64,000 bases of DNA, from positions 124,001-188,000 of the forward strand of contig NZ_ACZV01000003.1 in assembly GCF_000176235.1 (NCBI RefSeq), read 5' to 3'. Under the pieces are notes generated by a model, which was given only the letters and a program-made list of their open reading frames with translations, searched no databases and was not told the origin of the DNA. Source of the stretch: Vibrio orientalis CIP 102891 = ATCC 33934. Its GTDB lineage: Bacteria > Pseudomonadota > Gammaproteobacteria > Enterobacterales > Vibrionaceae. Positions 63,635-64,000 of the stretch are shown piece by piece. A program made the translations under genes and the position numbers. Every line of letters starts with the position of its first letter. Within the stretch, counting starts at the first letter, position 1.

Positions 63635-64000
63635 TTGTATCTATTCGATAGCCTTAAAGACGTTGCCCAAGAATACCTAACAGAGCCTCAAATTGAGGCT
63701 CTGCGTCAATCTTATGTGGTAGCGAAAGACGCCCATGAAGGGCAAACCCGCTCTAGCGGCGAACCTTATATCATCCACCCTGTTGCTGTAGCTCGCATCT
63801 TGGCCGAAATGCGCCTAGATATTGAGACGCTACAAGCAGCCCTTCTGCATGACGTCATAGAAGACACTGAAGTGACCAAAGAAGAGCTCGAAGCTCAATT
63901 TGGTAATACGGTTGCAGAACTTGTGGATGGCGTTTCTAAGCTTGATAAGCTTAAGTTTCGTGATCGCAAGGAAGCTCAGGCAGAAAACTTCCGTAAGATG
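63635..64000 (+). CDS. spoT: Bifunctional (p)ppGpp synthase/hydrolase, 5' part (runs off the window)
   Basis: The first 122 codons encode the start of SpoT, whose HD hydrolase domain degrades ppGpp and whose later domains make it and sense acyl-ACP. The translation begins YLFDSLKDVAQEYL and has DAHEGQTRSSGEPYIIHPVA, AALLHDVIEDT (HD motif) and VSKLDKLKFRDRKEAQAENF. The TTG start at 63635 matches the unusual TTG start known for E. coli spoT. The gene continues past the right edge of the window, as the reading frame is still open at 64000. Confidence 0.95.
   Translation, partial: MYLFDSLKDVAQEYLTEPQIEALRQSYVVAKDAHEGQTRSSGEPYIIHPVAVARILAEMRLDIETLQAALLHDVIEDTEVTKEELEAQFGNTVAELVDGVSKLDKLKFRDRKEAQAENFRKM

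Overview
This 64 kb window looks like chromosome I of a Vibrio or close relative. The conserved flanks carry murB-birA-pssA on the left and mutM-rpmG-rpmB-radC-coaBC-slmA-lpxL-pyrE-rph-yicC-gmk-rpoZ-spoT on the right. LPS-core genes around hldD, waaA and kdkA sit between them, as I recall from V. cholerae. A Kdo kinase beside a single WaaA fits the phosphorylated single Kdo known in Vibrio and Haemophilus. No rRNA, tRNA, CRISPR array, prophage or transposase gene was seen.

Layout. (1) 1-5300: housekeeping genes, with DUF3135, a SufR-like Fe-S regulator, a GNAT enzyme, murB, birA and pssA. (2) 5405-35801: a surface-polysaccharide (O-antigen or capsule-like) locus of 28 genes. All but the first are read leftward from the hldD divergent region, many with overlapping start/stop codons. 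From its promoter end it holds a UDP-diacetamido-uronic-acid set (wbpB, a 6-dehydrogenase, wbpD, wbpE, and a 2-epimerase further on), glycosyltransferases, an acyltransferase/PIG-L deacetylase pair, and two puzzling genes that look like a decayed ABC exporter (23516-25422). Then come glycosyltransferases, a bacillosamine-type set (PglC-, PglD- and aminotransferase-like, with a WbpM/PglF-like dehydratase at 11112), a GtrA/GtrB/GT-C-like cassette, a Wzx-like flippase, a pyruvyltransferase and two GT4 enzymes. A second initiating sugar-phosphate transferase, on the plus strand and with G9 and G7 tracts, closes the locus. No convincing Wzy, Wzm/Wzt or Wza/Wzc was found inside it. (3) 36297-49656: lipid A and core genes, comprising hldD, an LpxM/LpxN-type acyltransferase, a four-gene operon of glycosyltransferases with coaD, kdkA, and a seven-gene core operon with waaA, waaF, a GT90, a WaaL-like ligase and two paralogous GT25 genes. 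(4) 49772-64000: housekeeping genes, with a DMT transporter, psiE and a purine permease set among them.

How it fits together. hldD, waaA, waaF, kdkA and the GT9 enzymes build the inner core on lipid A, whose late acyl chains come from the two LpxL/M-type enzymes. The leftward locus makes nucleotide sugars, assembles them on undecaprenyl phosphate from one of two initiating transferases, and probably exports them through the Wzx-like protein for ligation by the WaaL-like protein. Regulatory structures include an rph-pyrE attenuator, the L28/L33 promoter, the rpoZ promoter, a possible PurR box before the purine permease, and two copies of a ~105 bp palindromic repeat.

All assignments come from reading sequence and motifs. 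No database or structure search was run.
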